From contig JAEDLR010000007.1 of NCBI GenBank assembly GCA_016295145.1, positions 1 through 45,818 of the forward strand: a stretch of 45,818 nt of DNA, read 5' to 3'. Both the position numbers and the translations under genes were made by a program. How positions within the stretch are numbered: the first letter of the stretch is position 1; each line of letters opens with the position of its first letter. The DNA comes from Oscillospiraceae bacterium (GTDB lineage: Bacteria; Bacillota; Clostridia; Oscillospirales; Ruminococcaceae). The notes below the pieces were generated by a model. The model saw only the letters and a program-made list of their open reading frames with translations. It ran no database searches and was not told where the DNA came from. Positions 43,279 through 45,818 of this stretch are shown here, in pieces.

Positions 43279-43317
43279 CCGCTATGTGGAAATAAAGAAA
43301 GAAGGCGATGATATCTT

Positions 43318-44736
43318 TTGAAAGCACAAATGAATAAACAGGGTGTTGCCGCCATTGATATGTGCAATGGAGCGATCCTGCCTAATGTGCTGCGGCTGAC
43401 ACTGCCGCTGATGCTTTCCAGCGTGCTGCAACTATTATTCAACGCCGCCGATGTCATTGTGGTGGGCAACTTTGCAGGAGAGCATTCGTTGGCTGCGGTG
43501 GGCTCTACAACAGCACTGGTCAACCTGATGACAAATCTGTTTTTAGGGCTTTCTACCGGTGCAAATGTACTTGCTGCACGCTTTATGGGAGCCCATGAAC
43601 CAGAAAATGTCAGCAAGACACTGCACACATCATTGTTCATGAGCATGGCAAGCGGCGGTTTTCTGACGCTGTTCGGCATCATCATGGCACGGCAGCTTCT
43701 GTGCTGGATGCAGACCCCGAATGAAACATTGGCACTTTCTACGCTGTATCTGCGTATCTATTTTCTGGGCATGATCGCCATGATGATCTACAATTTCGGC
43801 TGCTCGCTGCTGCGTGCAAAGGGCGATACCAAACGTCCGCTGTATTATCTGGCTTTTGCCGGCGTAATCAATGTCATACTGAACCTCTTCTTCGTCATCG
43901 TTCTCCAAATGGATGTGGCAGGTGTTGCGCTGGCTACCGTGATTTCACAATATATTTCTGCAGCACTCCTCATTCGCTGCCTGATTAAGGAAACGGGAGA
44001 TTTTCACTTTTCTTTCCGCAAATGCCTGCCCGATCGGAAAATCGCATGGCGTCTGCTGCAAATCGGTATTCCGGCAGGATTTCAGGGTGTGGTGTTCTCA
44101 CTTTCCAATGTGGTGATTCAGTCATCCATCAACGGTTTTGGCGATATCGTCATGGCAGGCAGTGCCGCTGCCGCAAGCATCGAAAGCTTCATCTGGGTTT
44201 CGATGAACGCCTTTTCCCAGACTGCGCTCACCTTTATGAGCAAGAATATCGGTGCGGGAAAGTATAGTCGCATCAACCACATTGCCTGGATCACCTGTGC
44301 CTGTGCCAGCGTATCTGGATTGGTGCTAGGAAATCTTGCATATCTGTTGGGCACGCCGCTGCTGCGCATTTACGATCAGCGACCTGATGTCATCGCCGCA
44401 GGACTGACTCGTATGTTGTTGGTCTGCTGTCTGTATTTCACCTGCGGTTTGATGGATTGCATTGTGGGCAGCATACGTGGCATGGGCTATGCCGTAACTC
44501 CTACCATCGTTTCCATGTTGGGTGCCTGCGGTTTGCGGATTCTCTGGATCTTCACCATCTTCCGTCTGCCCAAATACCACACGGTGTTTATGCTGTTTCT
44601 TTCCTATCCCATCTCATGGGTGATTACTTTTGTTATTCATCTGATCTGTTTTCTCATCATACGACGAAAGTTCCCGAAAACCGATGAGCCAACAGAAAAA
44701 CAGTACAACATCCATTGCATTGGCAAGAATTGGTAA
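43318..44736 (+). CDS. MATE-family multidrug efflux transporter
   Basis: 472 residues with about 12 membrane helices in two similar halves, the MATE fold. Characteristic segments are LPLMLSSVLQLLFNAADVIVVGNFAG near the N-terminus, ALVNLMTNLFLGLSTGANVLAARFMGA, and IGIPAGFQGVVFSLSNVVIQSSIN at the start of the second half. Such proteins export cationic drugs or metabolites using Na+ or H+ gradients; resemblance is to the MepA/DinF-like branch common in Clostridia. The start is uncertain: TTG at 43318 (AAGG 12 bases upstream) or ATG at 43330 without a good site. The possible 34-codon ORF lies just upstream. Confidence 0.9.
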   Translation: MKAQMNKQGVAAIDMCNGAILPNVLRLTLPLMLSSVLQLLFNAADVIVVGNFAGEHSLAAVGSTTALVNLMTNLFLGLSTGANVLAARFMGAHEPENVSKTLHTSLFMSMASGGFLTLFGIIMARQLLCWMQTPNETLALSTLYLRIYFLGMIAMMIYNFGCSLLRAKGDTKRPLYYLAFAGVINVILNLFFVIVLQMDVAGVALATVISQYISAALLIRCLIKETGDFHFSFRKCLPDRKIAWRLLQIGIPAGFQGVVFSLSNVVIQSSINGFGDIVMAGSAAAASIESFIWVSMNAFSQTALTFMSKNIGAGKYSRINHIAWITCACASVSGLVLGNLAYLLGTPLLRIYDQRPDVIAAGLTRMLLVCCLYFTCGLMDCIVGSIRGMGYAVTPTIVSMLGACGLRILWIFTIFRLPKYHTVFMLFLSYPISWVITFVIHLICFLIIRRKFPKTDEPTEKQYNIHCIGKNW

Positions 44737-44803
44737 TGTTCAACAAGTCAGCTCCAGTATATGAAAATCTTTTGTTGGTTTCAACAGAAATGCACATTCA
44801 ATA

Positions 44804-44832
44804 TTGACATCTTGTATAATGCAGTGTACAAT
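44804..44832 (+). promoter_or_regulatory. Promoter of the GH30 gene with overlapping CAATATTG palindrome
   Basis: TTGACA (44804-44809), a 17-base spacer and TACAAT (44827-44832). The palindrome CAATATTG (44799-44806) overlaps the -35 box; the same octamer occurs twice upstream of the solute-binding protein promoter. Confidence 0.75.
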
Positions 44833-44873
44833 GAACTTACAGGCATATTATATATAGATGAGGAGGAATTGAA

Positions 44874-45818
44874 ATGAGCCTGAAAAAACCAACGGCAGCG
44901 TTTTTGGCAACTGCTTTTATGCTGTCAACGCTATCTTTTTCCCCAACCGAGAATGCTTCGGCCGCAAGCGAATGTGTGATTAACACTTCCATCGAGTATC
45001 AGACAATCAGAGGATTTGGTGGCATGAATCTTCCTGAATGGATGGGGTCTGATTTGACAGACGCACAAAGGCAGACTGCATTCGGCAACGGTGATAACGA
45101 ACTGGGGCTGACTGTGCTCCGTATATTCGTGAATCCGGACAGTTCTCAGTGGAGCAGGGCACTTCCCACAGCACAGTTCGCATCGAAAATGGGAGCAACG
45201 GTTTTCGCTTCCCCATGGGAACCGCCTTCCAATCTTGCTGAGAGTTATTCCAACAGCAGCGTAGGCAAACTGCATCTTCCGGAATCAAATTACGGTGCAT
45301 ATGCGAAGCACCTCAATGATTTCGGTACCTATATGAAGCAGAACAATGTTGACCTTTATTCCATTTCGGTTCAAAATGAGCCGGATTATTCTTCTGAATG
45401 GACCCACTGGACCACAGATGAAACAACGAATTTTCTCGCAAACTACGGCGATCAGATTACAAGCACAAGGCTCATGTCGCCGGAATCCTTCCAGTATTCT
45501 CCCGAGGGCTCTTCATGGATAGACCATGGCACAGGAGACGGCGGAAAGAGATTGTATCGGAAGATTCTTGAGAATTCCAAGGCATTTGCAAACTGTGATG
45601 TGTTCGGTACCCATTTTTATGGTACACAAAGAGCTTGGATGGATTACCCTGAGCTTGAAAACTGCGGCAAGGAAATCTGGATGACAGAAGTATATGTTCC
45701 GAACAGTGACCAGAATTCAGCCAATAATTATCCGGAAGCTTTGCAGGTTTCTGAGAACATTCACAATGGTCTGGTTGTCGGAAATCTGAGTGCCTATACA
45801 TGGTGGTATGGAACAAGC
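44874..45818 (+). CDS. Secreted GH30 xylanase (3' partial)
   Basis: The frame is open from the ATG at 44874 to the window end, giving 315 residues without a stop. A strong GAGGAGG site lies seven bases upstream. A Sec signal peptide (about 1-31) ends near ASA. The catalytic barrel follows, with GFGGMNLPEWMGSDLT as first strand, acid/base Glu169 in SVQNEPDY and nucleophile Glu272 in WMTEVY. These match GH30 subfamily 8, mostly glucuronoxylan-specific endoxylanases. The C-terminal beta domain and any CBM or dockerin are outside the window, so attachment to a cellulosome cannot be judged. Confidence 0.9.
   Translation, partial: MSLKKPTAAFLATAFMLSTLSFSPTENASAASECVINTSIEYQTIRGFGGMNLPEWMGSDLTDAQRQTAFGNGDNELGLTVLRIFVNPDSSQWSRALPTAQFASKMGATVFASPWEPPSNLAESYSNSSVGKLHLPESNYGAYAKHLNDFGTYMKQNNVDLYSISVQNEPDYSSEWTHWTTDETTNFLANYGDQITSTRLMSPESFQYSPEGSSWIDHGTGDGGKRLYRKILENSKAFANCDVFGTHFYGTQRAWMDYPELENCGKEIWMTEVYVPNSDQNSANNYPEALQVSENIHNGLVVGNLSAYTWWYGTS

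Noticed and set aside
1..45818. tRNA, rRNA, CRISPR arrays, transposases, integrase sites
   Set aside because: Scanned by eye for T-loop sequences, regular spaced repeats and transposase motifs; none was convincing. A tRNAscan-SE and CRISPR finder run would settle this.

Overview
This window looks like chromosomal DNA of an anaerobic, plant-fibre-degrading Bacillota of the Ruminococcus type (Oscillospiraceae). I infer this from a type I dockerin on a giant secreted protein, the mannan- and xylan-active glycoside hydrolases at both ends, HPr kinase and glycyl-tRNA synthetase of Gram-positive type, strong GGAGG ribosome binding sites and TTGACA/TATAAT promoters. No rRNA, tRNA, insertion sequence, prophage or CRISPR array was found.

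Layout. 1-4882: a membrane-anchored GH26 mannanase (5' end outside the window) converges on a ybaK-GH43 pair; a membrane metallophosphoesterase diverges from ybaK. 5001-10325: a four-gene Gld-type ABC island (ATPase, permease, GldG-like protein, DUF4340 protein) plus an 89-residue unknown, preceded by a 148-bp structured element. 10578-19413: the long translation/ribosome-maturation operon rimP-nusA-ylxR-ylxQ-infB-(81-aa unknown)-rbfA-nrnA-truB-ribF. Its promoter lies upstream of a terminator-like hairpin, so the leader may attenuate the operon. 19651-21060: an orphan sugar-type solute-binding lipoprotein with its own promoter. 21230-24850: hprK-PHP phosphatase-murB-rapZ, joining carbon-catabolite signalling to cell-wall precursor synthesis. 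25038-26444: glycyl-tRNA synthetase.

26611-32823 encodes a roughly 2070-residue secreted subtilisin-like protease with leucine-rich repeats, alternating Ig-like/beta modules and a C-terminal dockerin, probably a cellulosome-docked protease or adhesin. Divergent from it is a Thr-rich lipoprotein with an XAC2610-like domain. 33989-36033 is a PhoR/PhoP-like two-component system, divergent from a GDSL esterase lipoprotein, radical SAM and HAD phosphatase genes. 38823-42476 encodes a 1217-residue multi-PAS hybrid kinase homologue in which the phospho-accepting His and the ATP-binding motifs are lost, one receiver is dead and a second keeps its Asp.

42477-43317 carries a terminator, the C-terminal remnant of a cation:proton antiporter and a possible 34-codon ORF whose ribosome binding site lies in competing hairpins. 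A MATE efflux gene follows, then the start of a secreted GH30 xylanase cut by the window end.

The strongest candidates for undescribed biology are the dockerin-protease and the degenerate hybrid kinase. The nusA-operon leader, the 148-bp element and the small proteins inside conserved operons come next. All identifications come from reading motifs, without database searches.
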